Source of the DNA: Clostridiales bacterium
GTDB taxonomy: Bacteria; Bacillota; Clostridia; Peptostreptococcales; Anaerovoracaceae
DNA length: 64,000 nucleotides
Reading direction: 5' to 3'
Assembly: GCA_015058215.1 (NCBI GenBank)
Contig: SVCU01000001.1
Location: 62,001-126,000 of the forward strand
Positions within the stretch are counted from its first letter, which is position 1, and the number at the start of each line of letters is the position of its first letter. Below are positions 25,189 to 32,401 of this stretch, piece by piece. A program made the translations under genes and the position numbers. Under the pieces are notes generated by a model. The model worked only from the letters and a program-made list of their open reading frames with translations, made no database searches and was not told the origin of the DNA.

Positions 25189-26510
25189 TTTCGATTAACG
25201 ACGCTAAACGACTGATCAAACGTGCTCTTCTGAGCAATATTGTCAGTGAAAAGAAGGACCTTGCCATTACGCCGCTGGTCTCCGGTAAACACGGTATCGG
25301 TAAATCTCAGATGATCAAATCCATCGCCCAGGAGCTTGGAGGAACCTGCATCACCGTTGAAGGCGGAACCTTGAAAGAAGGGGAAATCACCGGTCTTCCC
25401 TATCAATATCAAGCCCCCAACGGAGATACCAAATTCCGCTTCCTGCCTTACTATGCCGTAGAACGAATTCAGCAGGAAGAGCAGAGGCTTTTCCTGGCTT
25501 CCGGTCGTTCTCTGCCCGCAGCATCCCTTTCCGGCGATGAAAATCTCTACTCCATGAATGATCTCACCCCTGCCGAAAAACTGGCTGCCATTAAAAGCGG
25601 GAGCGTCCGCCTGGTAATTATCTTCATCGATGAAATCAACCGTACGGAAAATGCTGTTTACAAGGAACTGATGAATATTCTTCTGACCAGAAGTGTCAAC
25701 GGCTATCAATTCCCCTGGTGGGTTCTTTTCGTTGGTGCGATGAACCCCAGCACACAGAACAGCATTTATGCAACAAACGAAATGGACCCTGCTCAGCTGG
25801 ATCGTTTTCTGAAGATCAAAGTAGGCGAAAACACTTCCGAATGGCTGAAGTACGGAAAGACAAGCGGCATCAGCCCCCAGATCCTGAATTTCATCAAGGA
25901 CAATCCCAAGAGCCTTTCGTCTTCCAGCAAGGAATTGAACGACGAGGAAAAACCCACGCCCTCCCCTCGTGGTTGGGATATGATCGATACTCTTCTGAAG
26001 AGCGAACCTCTTCTTCGCAGCTTTTTCACCGATCGGGAAAATGAACCCAAGGTTGTTGAGAAGGATCTGAAAGCTTTGGTTTCCGCAAAAATCGGTTCTT
26101 CCACTGCCACGATGTTTTTCGCCAGTCTCGTTTCCCAGTCTCACGCCCTTTCTCCAGAGGAGATTTTTGCCAGCGATGAAAATCTGGTATCGCTCAGTGC
26201 CGCCATTACCGCTCTTTCCCCTGCCAAAAAAGTGCAGACCTGTGATCTGATGCTGGCCCATCTGAAAGAGAATATCGAATTCATGATGCTGAACCGTCCT
26301 CTGTTTGAGAAAACTAAAAAGCAGCTCTGTGCGCTGGTCCGTCTCCTGGACTCCTCCACACGGCTCCTTTTCGCTCAAAATCTTGCTTCTTCCACCACGA
26401 ATGACGGCAACAGCCTGATTGAGCTGCTGTTCGATGTTTTCGAGCAGGATCTGATCGAGATGCTGGACCTTTCCGACAACACCCGCAGATTGATTGAGGC
26501 GAGCAAATGA
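25185..26510 (+). CDS. MoxR-like AAA+ ATPase of the VWA-coupled cassette
   Basis: 441 residues. Walker A GKHGIGKS is at 34-41, Walker B LVIIFIDEINR near 145, sensor 1 FVGAMNPS near 185, and an arginine-bearing LDRFLKIKVG follows. The order and motifs match the MoxR/CbbQ-type AAA group, which usually works with a VWA-domain partner to remodel or activate a target. The C-terminal 200 residues are helical and unassigned. Both ends overlap neighbours by four bases (ATGA), so the three proteins should be made in fixed ratio. Confidence 0.88.
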   Translation: MISINDAKRLIKRALLSNIVSEKKDLAITPLVSGKHGIGKSQMIKSIAQELGGTCITVEGGTLKEGEITGLPYQYQAPNGDTKFRFLPYYAVERIQQEEQRLFLASGRSLPAASLSGDENLYSMNDLTPAEKLAAIKSGSVRLVIIFIDEINRTENAVYKELMNILLTRSVNGYQFPWWVLFVGAMNPSTQNSIYATNEMDPAQLDRFLKIKVGENTSEWLKYGKTSGISPQILNFIKDNPKSLSSSSKELNDEEKPTPSPRGWDMIDTLLKSEPLLRSFFTDRENEPKVVEKDLKALVSAKIGSSTATMFFASLVSQSHALSPEEIFASDENLVSLSAAITALSPAKKVQTCDLMLAHLKENIEFMMLNRPLFEKTKKQLCALVRLLDSSTRLLFAQNLASSTTNDGNSLIELLFDVFEQDLIEMLDLSDNTRRLIEASK

Positions 26511-27931
26511 ATTCCGATATTGTCTCCATCCTTTACCGGATAAAAAGCAATATTTCCCTGGCAGAACGTGGCGAAACCAATGCCGGACATTTACAGGAAA
26601 TCCATGACGATTTTTTGAATCTTGCCGAGCTGATCAAGCTGTTTCTGATTTCCGAGCGCGATACTTATTACGGCTACTTCCTGATGAATCTGCGTTTCGA
26701 TGTGGATTTTACCACAGATACGATTGCGGGAATCCGTCTTGACAGCTTTCCTCCGGTATTTTTCACTAACCCCTTACTGCTTTGTAAGTATTCTCTGAAG
26801 GAAATTCTGTATATTTTCTGCCACGAGATCGATCATATTCTGCTGAATCATCCGGCAGAAATGCTGAAAGTAAATCCTTTTTCCGATCCCGAAGCCGCAA
26901 AGAAGTTCAATCTTGCAGCTGATGCATCTGTCAATGACCGGATCAATTACGAAATCAAACAGCAAAAGCGGCTTTTCCTGGAACGGCCGAAGGGTGCCAT
27001 CACTTCCGGGGTTCTGCAGAACATGTTCCAGCTGCGTCATGTACGCCCCCTGGAGAATTACGCATATTATTACAATCTGATCCGTGATCTTGACAGCAGC
27101 TCCGCGGAGGAGCAATCCAGCCGGATGCTTTCCCACCTGCAAGGACAAACCGACTCTGGAAGTCAGTCTGTTCCGAGCCAGGATAAATCGTCTCCTGATA
27201 CCAGTGAACCGACCTCCATCGTCACTGCGGCAAACTGTGGAGAGCTTTCAGACCATCAATGGTCAAATGACCCTATGGAGCCGGATGAAGCTTCATCGGT
27301 CATCAAAGAATTCATCAATGCTTCCGTGAGTATGATGGACTCCGAAAAACGCAGCCGCATGCCTGCTCATTTCGAATCCGCCATCGCCGAAATCAACAAG
27401 CCGCCGGTACTCTCCTGGCAGGCCATCCTGAAAAAATATGTGGGAACCATTGCTTCCTCCAAGACCAAGACCCGCGCGCGGCTGAACCGCCGGCAGCCTC
27501 ATCGTTTTGACCTCTCCGGGGAAAAGCCTGATACCATCCTGAAAATCGTGGTGGCTATTGATACTTCAGGTTCTGTTGAGGACGAACAAGTAGAGCAGTT
27601 TTTCATTGAAATTCTGGGGATCCTGGCCAAACGCAGACATGAGATCACTGTGATCGAATGCGACGATGACATTCAAAAAGTCTATAAGATCCGCACGGCA
27701 AGCGACATTCCCAAGACGGTTTCCGGACGCGGCGGCACGTCTTTCACTCCTGTAATCAATTACATCAATAAAGATCCGTACTTCCGCGATGCTCTTCTGA
27801 TTTACTTTACCGACGGCTTTGGCGAATACAAGATTCCCCGGCCCAAAACTTACCGAAACCTTTGGATTGTCCTGGATGATACAGACAATCTGTCCCTTGA
27901 AGAACCCTATGGTATGAAAGTCAAACTCTGA
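26507..27931 (+). CDS. Putative metallopeptidase with C-terminal VWA domain (DUF2201 type)
   Basis: 474 residues. FCHEIDHILLNHP near residue 105 is an HExxH zinc site followed by a downstream histidine. Residues about 205-260 are a Ser/Asp-rich linker. The C-terminal 130 residues form a VWA-like domain with the MIDAS motif VVAIDTSGSVEDEQ, then GRGGTSFTPVI and YFTDGFG. This pairing of a peptidase-like N part and VWA is the DUF2201 family, generally encoded beside a MoxR ATPase as here. The target is unknown; a proteolytic step gated by the ATPase is inference. Confidence 0.85.
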   Translation: MNSDIVSILYRIKSNISLAERGETNAGHLQEIHDDFLNLAELIKLFLISERDTYYGYFLMNLRFDVDFTTDTIAGIRLDSFPPVFFTNPLLLCKYSLKEILYIFCHEIDHILLNHPAEMLKVNPFSDPEAAKKFNLAADASVNDRINYEIKQQKRLFLERPKGAITSGVLQNMFQLRHVRPLENYAYYYNLIRDLDSSSAEEQSSRMLSHLQGQTDSGSQSVPSQDKSSPDTSEPTSIVTAANCGELSDHQWSNDPMEPDEASSVIKEFINASVSMMDSEKRSRMPAHFESAIAEINKPPVLSWQAILKKYVGTIASSKTKTRARLNRRQPHRFDLSGEKPDTILKIVVAIDTSGSVEDEQVEQFFIEILGILAKRRHEITVIECDDDIQKVYKIRTASDIPKTVSGRGGTSFTPVINYINKDPYFRDALLIYFTDGFGEYKIPRPKTYRNLWIVLDDTDNLSLEEPYGMKVKL

Positions 27932-27946
27932 TTGCGAGGCACTCAT

Positions 27947-28639
27947 ATGGACCCGATCAAACAGCAGCTGGAGCTGCAGCTTGTCACAAATGTCATCAAA
28001 GCAAAATGTGCTGCGGCACCCAATCTTCTTTTTGAAGAATCCTGGTGCTCACAGCACAAATGCGTTCGATTTTGTACCGAGGCTCTTGCAGCGCGCTTCC
28101 CTCTTCCTTCCGGAGCAGAAAGCCCTTGGAAGAATGGCCTTGGTGCAATGTATGAAGTTTTTGCAGAAATTAATGTGCTTCGGATCAGCTGCTCTGTCTT
28201 TTCTGATGGACAGGTTGCTTCACTGAACCAGTGGCAACTGACCGGCACTTCTTCTCAGGAGCTTTTGGAACGGTTCGAAAGCTTTTTGCAGGAGCTTCCT
28301 TCTCTGGAAAGTGAGCTTTCCGAAGGCACAGCCAAGCAAAGCACCACCACCCGCTACGAACGGAACCGCAAAGCCCGGCAGCTCTGCCTTGCCCATTATG
28401 GCTCAGTTTGCAAGGTCTGCGGCATGGATTTCGGCAAATTTTACGGCGAGGAGTTTTCCGGTCTGATCGAAGTGCATCATATTGTGCCCCTCAGCCAGAT
28501 CAAGAAAGGGTATAAAGTGGATCCGATCCACGATCTGGTGCCGGTCTGTCCCAATTGTCATGCAGCACTGCACAGCAAGAAAGACGGGGTTTATTCAGTC
28601 GAAGAATTACGCTTGAAACTGCGCTCCTGCTCGAGATAA
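27947..28639 (+). CDS. HNH endonuclease, McrA-like
   Basis: 230 residues. The C-terminal half is a full HNH domain: ERNRKARQLCLAHYGSVCKV, then CGMDFGKFYG, IEVHHIVPLSQI, DLVPVCPNCHAALH and the SVEELR ending. Both zinc CxxC pairs and the catalytic histidines are intact. The N-terminal 120 residues have no recognised fold and may read DNA or bind a partner. ATG at 27947 is chosen over an upstream TTG (27932) because GAGG sits seven bases before it. It lies 15 bases after the VWA gene and is the likely effector of the cassette. Confidence 0.85.
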   Translation: MDPIKQQLELQLVTNVIKAKCAAAPNLLFEESWCSQHKCVRFCTEALAARFPLPSGAESPWKNGLGAMYEVFAEINVLRISCSVFSDGQVASLNQWQLTGTSSQELLERFESFLQELPSLESELSEGTAKQSTTTRYERNRKARQLCLAHYGSVCKVCGMDFGKFYGEEFSGLIEVHHIVPLSQIKKGYKVDPIHDLVPVCPNCHAALHSKKDGVYSVEELRLKLRSCSR

Positions 28640-28780
28640 GCAAAATATTTAAGACATTATTTACCTCACTGCTGAAATTGTTTGCACGTGAAAGGTTCTG
28701 CGAACAACGGATACGGAATCAAATCCATTGTCAAACCCGCTTTATGGTATCTCTCCTGCAGCTCTCAAAGAGAGGATTTC

Positions 28781-29179
28781 ATGAAAACCATCGAAGTTGT
28801 AGCCGCCATTATTTGCAGCGGTGATAAAATCTTCGCCACCCAGCGCGGGTATGGCGATTTCAAAGGCGGCTGGGAATTCCCCGGCGGCAAAATGGAGCCC
28901 GGCGAGACTCCCGAGGCCGCTCTGGTGCGCGAGATCCGTGAAGAGCTGGACACCAAGATCTCCGTGGACCACTTTCTGCAGATCGTGGAGTACGATTATC
29001 CCGCCTTTCATCTGACCATGCACTGCTATTTCTGCTCCGTGAAATCCGGTGATCTGGTCTTGAAGGAGCACGAAGCTGCCCGCTGGCTCACCGCAGAAAC
29101 CCTGTACAGCGTGGCCTGGCTGCCCGCAGACCTGGTGCTGATTGAGCCCATCAAAGAATATCTGCAGCAGTTTCGTTAA
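28781..29179 (+). CDS. mutT: Nudix hydrolase, MutT-type (8-oxo-dGTP/CTP pyrophosphatase)
   Basis: 132 residues, the classic short MutT size. EVVAAIICSGDKIFATQRG opens the fold. The Nudix box is complete, running from GGKMEPGETPEAA to REIREELD (GX5EX7REUXEEXGU). It cleans oxidised nucleotides from the pool. ATG at 28781 has AGAGGA upstream; the frame is open for 33 further residues without similarity. It is the first ordinary gene after the accessory island. Confidence 0.9.
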   Translation: MKTIEVVAAIICSGDKIFATQRGYGDFKGGWEFPGGKMEPGETPEAALVREIREELDTKISVDHFLQIVEYDYPAFHLTMHCYFCSVKSGDLVLKEHEAARWLTAETLYSVAWLPADLVLIEPIKEYLQQFR

Positions 29180-29238
29180 AGATTGTCCTTTTCCGGGTAT
29201 AGTATCCGTAACACATCCATTCAAGGAGGTACCCCCCT

Positions 29239-29703
29239 ATGTTAGAACTCAGCGCCAAAGCCCCTGCCTTTACCCTGCCCGATCAGAACGGCGAAGCCAT
29301 CAGCCTCAGCGATTTCCTGGGCAAAAAGGTGGTTCTCTACTTTTATCCCAAGGACAATACCCCCGGCTGCACCCGGCAGGCCTGCGCTTTCGCCGGCGCT
29401 TATGCGGGGTTCAAGGCCCAGGACGTTGTTGTGATCGGTATCAGCAAGGACAGCACCGCCTCCCACCAGCGGTTCGCCCAGAAGTACGATCTGCCCTTCA
29501 TTCTGCTCTCCGACCCGGAACTTCAGGCCATCCAGGCCTACGGCGTCTGGCAGGAAAAGAAGCTTTACGGCAAGGTCAGCATGGGCGTGGTGCGCACCAC
29601 CTTCATCATCGACGAGGCCGGTAATATCGAAAAGATCATGCCCAAGGTGAAGCCCGATACCAACGCCCAGGAGATCCTGGACTATCTGGCAAACCGCGGC
29701 TGA
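29239..29703 (+). CDS. bcp: Thiol peroxidase, Bcp/PrxQ-type peroxiredoxin
   Basis: 154 residues. YPKDNTPGCTRQACAF holds the peroxidatic cysteine (PGCT) and the resolving cysteine five residues later, as in PrxQ-type enzymes. VVVIGISKDS and VVRTTFIIDEAGNI fit the fold. It reduces peroxides using thioredoxin. AAGGAGG lies 11 bases before the ATG, and a terminator follows the stop. With mutT it forms a small oxidative-damage pair. Confidence 0.94.
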   Translation: MLELSAKAPAFTLPDQNGEAISLSDFLGKKVVLYFYPKDNTPGCTRQACAFAGAYAGFKAQDVVVIGISKDSTASHQRFAQKYDLPFILLSDPELQAIQAYGVWQEKKLYGKVSMGVVRTTFIIDEAGNIEKIMPKVKPDTNAQEILDYLANRG

Positions 29704-29720
29704 TTTTCCATTTGCACACG

Positions 29721-29748
29721 AGGGCACTGCAGCGGCAGCGCCCTTTTT
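29721..29748 (+). terminator. Terminator after bcp
   Basis: GGGC-A-CTGC, loop AGCG, GCAG-C-GCCC followed by T5; one A/C mismatch in the stem. Confidence 0.75.
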
Positions 29749-29907
29749 ATCAGCCTTTTCCTGCTCCTGCCATTGAACCAGCAGTTGAATGACAGGAGCT
29801 CTTTTTTGCGTTATTCTATCCTTGCAAGCGGGCCTTTGCCCCTTCCAAACGTCAGTACCCTCTGTCCGGCAGCTTCCGCTGCCTGTAAGTAAAGGAGTGT
29901 GAATACC

Positions 29908-30543
29908 ATGAATCTGAAAGAAGCCTTCCGTTTCCAGAATAAGCTGCAGTCCCTGCAGACCGAAACCATGCGCATCCTGGGCGATGAGCGCAATGTGACC
30001 TATACCGAGATCACCCAGTTCCACAAGAAGGTGATGCCCGAAGTGGAAAACGAGGTGACCGCCGAGGTTCCCCCCAGCGAATACGCCGATCAGGTGGACC
30101 AACTGGTGGATTTCCTGCTGTATCTTCTGAATCAGCAGGAGACTCTGGCCGCCGCCATCCGTAAGGCCAAGGACGAGCTGCCCCTGGATATGGACAGCCA
30201 GATCAGCCTCAACGGCACCCGGCAGGCGGTCGCCGCCCTGCTGCGTCGTCTCGTGGACCTGCACGGCAGCGAGCAGATGATGCCCGGAGGCGGTACCGGT
30301 TACCGCTTCAATGCCGAAGGCAACCAGGTGTCTTACCGCTGCGATGCCAAGCGGGTCACCACCATCAATTACAACCGCCACGCCGTGTACAGCAAGCTGG
30401 CCCACCTGAACGAGATCGCCGACAGCACCAGCTCCCTTCTGGACCGCTGCCTGGTGACCTACGATGTGGACTACGCCGCTCCCTTCGATGTCAACGACAG
30501 CTTCGCCACTGTCTTTGAGGCCTTCGCGGAGGCTCACGCTTAA
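29908..30543 (+). CDS. Conserved-looking protein of unknown function
   Basis: 211 residues from ATG 29908, which lies ten bases after AAAGGAG; GTG at 29899 is too close to that site. The N-terminal 100 residues are helical and charged (LKEAFRFQNKLQSLQTETM). A Gly-rich turn (MMPGGGTGYRF) precedes a stretch with YRCDAKRVTTINYNRHAVYS and a helical end. There is no signal peptide, membrane segment or catalytic motif. Codon use is like the housekeeping genes, so it is not a recent import. Function unknown. Confidence 0.7.
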   Translation: MNLKEAFRFQNKLQSLQTETMRILGDERNVTYTEITQFHKKVMPEVENEVTAEVPPSEYADQVDQLVDFLLYLLNQQETLAAAIRKAKDELPLDMDSQISLNGTRQAVAALLRRLVDLHGSEQMMPGGGTGYRFNAEGNQVSYRCDAKRVTTINYNRHAVYSKLAHLNEIADSTSSLLDRCLVTYDVDYAAPFDVNDSFATVFEAFAEAHA

Positions 30544-30564
30544 AAGCGAAGGCCTGCGTCTAAA

Positions 30565-30606
30565 AGCGGAGGGCGCGGCTTCCTTCCGGAAGCCCTGCCC
30601 TCCGCT
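30565..30606. terminator. Large hairpin downstream of the 211-aa gene
   Basis: Outer stem AGCGGAGGGC / GCCCTCCGCT and inner stem GGCTTCC-TTCC-GGAAGCC. No T-run follows, so it may be a 3'-end processing or stability structure rather than a true terminator. From here to 30830 no coding sequence is seen. Confidence 0.5.
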
Positions 30607-30830
30607 CTTCCGAATGCTTCCGGCGCAGCAGAGCGCGGGAATGCGAGGACCGGTTCAGGTGCAGATGAACTGTAACGCTGCACATAGAAAAAGCCATAAA
30701 GATTTAGAGGAACTATGAGGATCGCTCATCCTTCCGCTCAGCGTCCCGCGCCGGATCTCCCTTCGCTTTTTCGCCCGAACCCGAACTCTCAAACCCAAAC
30801 ACCGTTTCGCTCACATCAGGAGATTTGAAC

Positions 30831-30956
30831 ATGAATATGCATGCGCAAAGCGCAGATCTCTCCCCTCTGCGGGGTCGGGCGGCCGATGCCGCCGGCCCGT
30901 TCCCGGGTCTTTTCCGGGGCCGGTCACGGCCCGCCGAGGGGAGAAAATTGGTCTAA
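30831..30956 (+). CDS. Possible small Arg-rich ORF (41 aa)
   Basis: ATG 30831 has AGGAGATTTGAAC just upstream, a good ribosome site. The product starts MNMHAQSADLSPLRGRAADA and has several Arg residues near its end. Its stop overlaps the 3' end of the convergent XRE gene, and a + strand terminator-like hairpin follows at 31008. The GC-rich codons could be chance, and no homolog is known to me. Listed as tentative. Confidence 0.25.
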   Translation: MNMHAQSADLSPLRGRAADAAGPFPGLFRGRSRPAEGRKLV

Positions 30957-31312
30957 GCGGCCTCTGCTCTCTGCTGCTCCGCAAGCATTCGGATCCCAAA
31001 AAATGCAATGCCGCAGGCATCCGCCTGCGGCATATTTTTTATATTCTTGTGCGTACTTCCCAGCACGGTCAGCGCGGGCTTCGCCTGCACCAGGATCGCA
31101 TCCATGGGCACTTCCAGCAACGCCCCGAGCGCGTACAGGTTATCCACGGAGGGAAGGCTTTTTCCTTTCTGCCATTTGTAAATGGCCTGAGGTTCCTCAA
31201 ACCCGAAATAGGTCTGGAGATCCCGCACGGTGAGGTTCCGTTCCTTGCGCAGCCGGGCGATATTTTCGCCGGTGGCAACGGGATCGATGACGGGGAATCC
31301 CATCTGCTGCAT
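30953..31312 (-). CDS. XRE-family helix-turn-helix regulator
   Basis: 119 residues from ATG 31312, chosen because AGGAGGTGA lies six bases upstream. The HTH region reads GENIARLRKERNLTVRDLQ and FEEPQAIYKWQKGKSLPSV, with a short helical tail. The last third (KNIKNMPQADACGIAFFG) is encoded by a terminator-like palindrome (31008-31033), so the reading frame may have been extended through it. Target genes are unknown. A sigma-A promoter lies at 31354-31382. Confidence 0.82.
   Translation of the reverse strand: MQQMGFPVIDPVATGENIARLRKERNLTVRDLQTYFGFEEPQAIYKWQKGKSLPSVDNLYALGALLEVPMDAILVQAKPALTVLGSTHKNIKNMPQADACGIAFFGIRMLAEQQRAEAA
31008..31040. terminator. Terminator-like hairpin inside the XRE reading frame
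   Basis: ATGCCGCAGGC-ATCC-GCCTGCGGCAT, 11 perfect pairs, with T6 on the + side after one A. On the minus strand a T-rich stretch follows three bases on. It could end the small + ORF at 30831. For the XRE transcript it lies within coding sequence. Confidence 0.55.
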
Positions 31313-31353
31313 TTCGATCACCTCCTGGTTCATCACTTGCAGTTGTGGCCCTT

Positions 31354-31382
31354 AGAATACCGCAATCCGCGTCCATTTGCAA
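31354..31382 (-). promoter_or_regulatory. Predicted sigma-A promoter for the XRE gene
   Basis: On the minus strand TTGCAA, 17 bases, TATTCT, 42 bases before the start codon. Confidence 0.6.
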
Positions 31383-31501
31383 GACCTGCCGCCCATCTGT
31401 AACCAACTTGTCACGGAGCGGTCTTTTTCGCCGGCATCCACTTCGCCTCGAGAGTCTCCCTTCTCCCGCTTTCTGTTAAAGATCTGCTTTCAACAGAAAA
31501 A

Positions 31502-31545
31502 ACGCACCTTTTTTCTTCTTACAAAGAAGCGGTGCGTCTTTTTTT
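31502..31545. terminator. Bidirectional terminator in the 31313-31810 gap
   Basis: Outer stem ACGCACC / GGTGCGT, inner stem CTTCT / AGAAG, A6 before and T7 after. It can end the minus-strand 154-aa gene (stop at 31811) or an unseen + transcript. The remaining 31313-31810 sequence holds no convincing gene. Confidence 0.75.
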
Positions 31546-31607
31546 ACAATTTCGATTTGCTTTCCCGATTCTACATGGCCATCGCGTTGGTTCTGCAGTC
31601 TTTTTTC

Positions 31608-31634
31608 TGTCGAATCGTGTCGAATTTTGACGAA
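31608..31634 (+). promoter_or_regulatory. Three phased Spo0A-box-like sites
   Basis: TGTCGAA at 31608, TGTCGAA at 31618 and TGACGAA at 31628, exactly 10 bases apart and on the same strand. TGTCGAA (TGNCGAA) is the known 0A-box core in Bacillota. No start of a gene lies close by, so the target is unclear. Confidence 0.45.
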
Positions 31635-31810
31635 AACGCAGTACCCAAGCCACTCACCCCGGACTTTTCATCGAAAGCCATGTTACCAAGACTTTTTAAA
31701 ATACAGTTTAGGTGCGCGTTTCATCATGGCCATGTCACCACAGTCCGCAAGCAAGGAATTTTGGTGCGTTCCGGTGGTGCGCCCTGGTGCTGCGCCCCGG
31801 CGCTGCGCTG

Positions 31811-32275
31811 TCATTCTGCCAAAATGATCATATCCGGTTCCAAAAGATCTCTCTGGATCTCCACGTTTTCGACCGGGATCACCTTTTGGATCGTAGTGTC
31901 CAGAATCACTTCTCCGTTAATATCCTCGTAAGTCACCACGGTGTAGTAGTTGGAGGCGTTCTGGTGAAGAACGACGTAGCGGTCTTCGATCACCGAGTAC
32001 ACCTTCTGGTGCTCCGCCGTATTCGTGCCGCCAATATAAGCGCAGGCCGCGCAAGTAAACAGCAGCAGTACCGCCATTGAAGAAAACAGGTCCACTGCCA
32101 GGGGATGTTTCCGGGGAGGTTCTTCTTTTTCCGAGCCCGTTTTCTTTTGAGCACCTTTCCGCGCTTTTTCCCCAGCCGCCGGCTTTGACTTTCGTGCGCG
32201 GCTCCGCGCCGTTTCCTCTTCCGGGCGAAGCAGCAGGGCCAGGACCAGTTCCAGTACCAGGAGAACGGCCATCAT
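31811..32275 (-). CDS. Membrane protein of unknown function
   Basis: 154 residues. A hydrophobic segment at 1-16 (MMAVLLVLELVLALLL) is followed by a long basic stretch (about 18-55, rich in Lys/Arg/Ala). A second membrane segment lies at about 64-82, and an outer domain of some 70 residues follows (VYSVIEDRYVVLHQNASNYY). GGGAAGG lies upstream of the double ATG. The frame remains open upstream through the 32-bp repeats but has no other start. No family recognised. Confidence 0.6.
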   Translation of the reverse strand: MMAVLLVLELVLALLLRPEEETARSRARKSKPAAGEKARKGAQKKTGSEKEEPPRKHPLAVDLFSSMAVLLLFTCAACAYIGGTNTAEHQKVYSVIEDRYVVLHQNASNYYTVVTYEDINGEVILDTTIQKVIPVENVEIQRDLLEPDMIILAE

Positions 32276-32314
32276 CGTCAGCCTTCCCGTTTGCTGCAGG
32301 TACAGAAAAGCACC

Positions 32315-32401
32315 TGCGGAGTTTACCTGTGCTGTCTCTGCGGTCCTGCGGAGTTTATCTGTGCAGTCTCCGCGGTCCTGCGGCGTTTATTTATGCTCTT
32401 C
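32315..32401. repeat. 32-bp tandem repeat, 2.7 copies
   Basis: Units start at 32315, 32347 and 32379, each beginning TGCGGAGTTTA or a close variant. The third, partial copy includes the stop codon of the M20 gene (32387), so the repeat seems to have grown out of the gene end. Confidence 0.8.

Noticed and set aside
25185..27931. CbbQ/CbbO or NorQ/NorD pair (Rubisco or nitric oxide reductase activation)
   Set aside because: The order ATPase then VWA protein is similar, but the second protein has an HExxH N-terminal part, and no Rubisco or nor genes are present; neighbours are restriction remnants and an HNH nuclease.
21200..28640. Insertion sequence or transposon carrying the island
   Set aside because: No transposase, no long terminal inverted repeats and no obvious target duplication were seen; the edges look like gene fragments instead.
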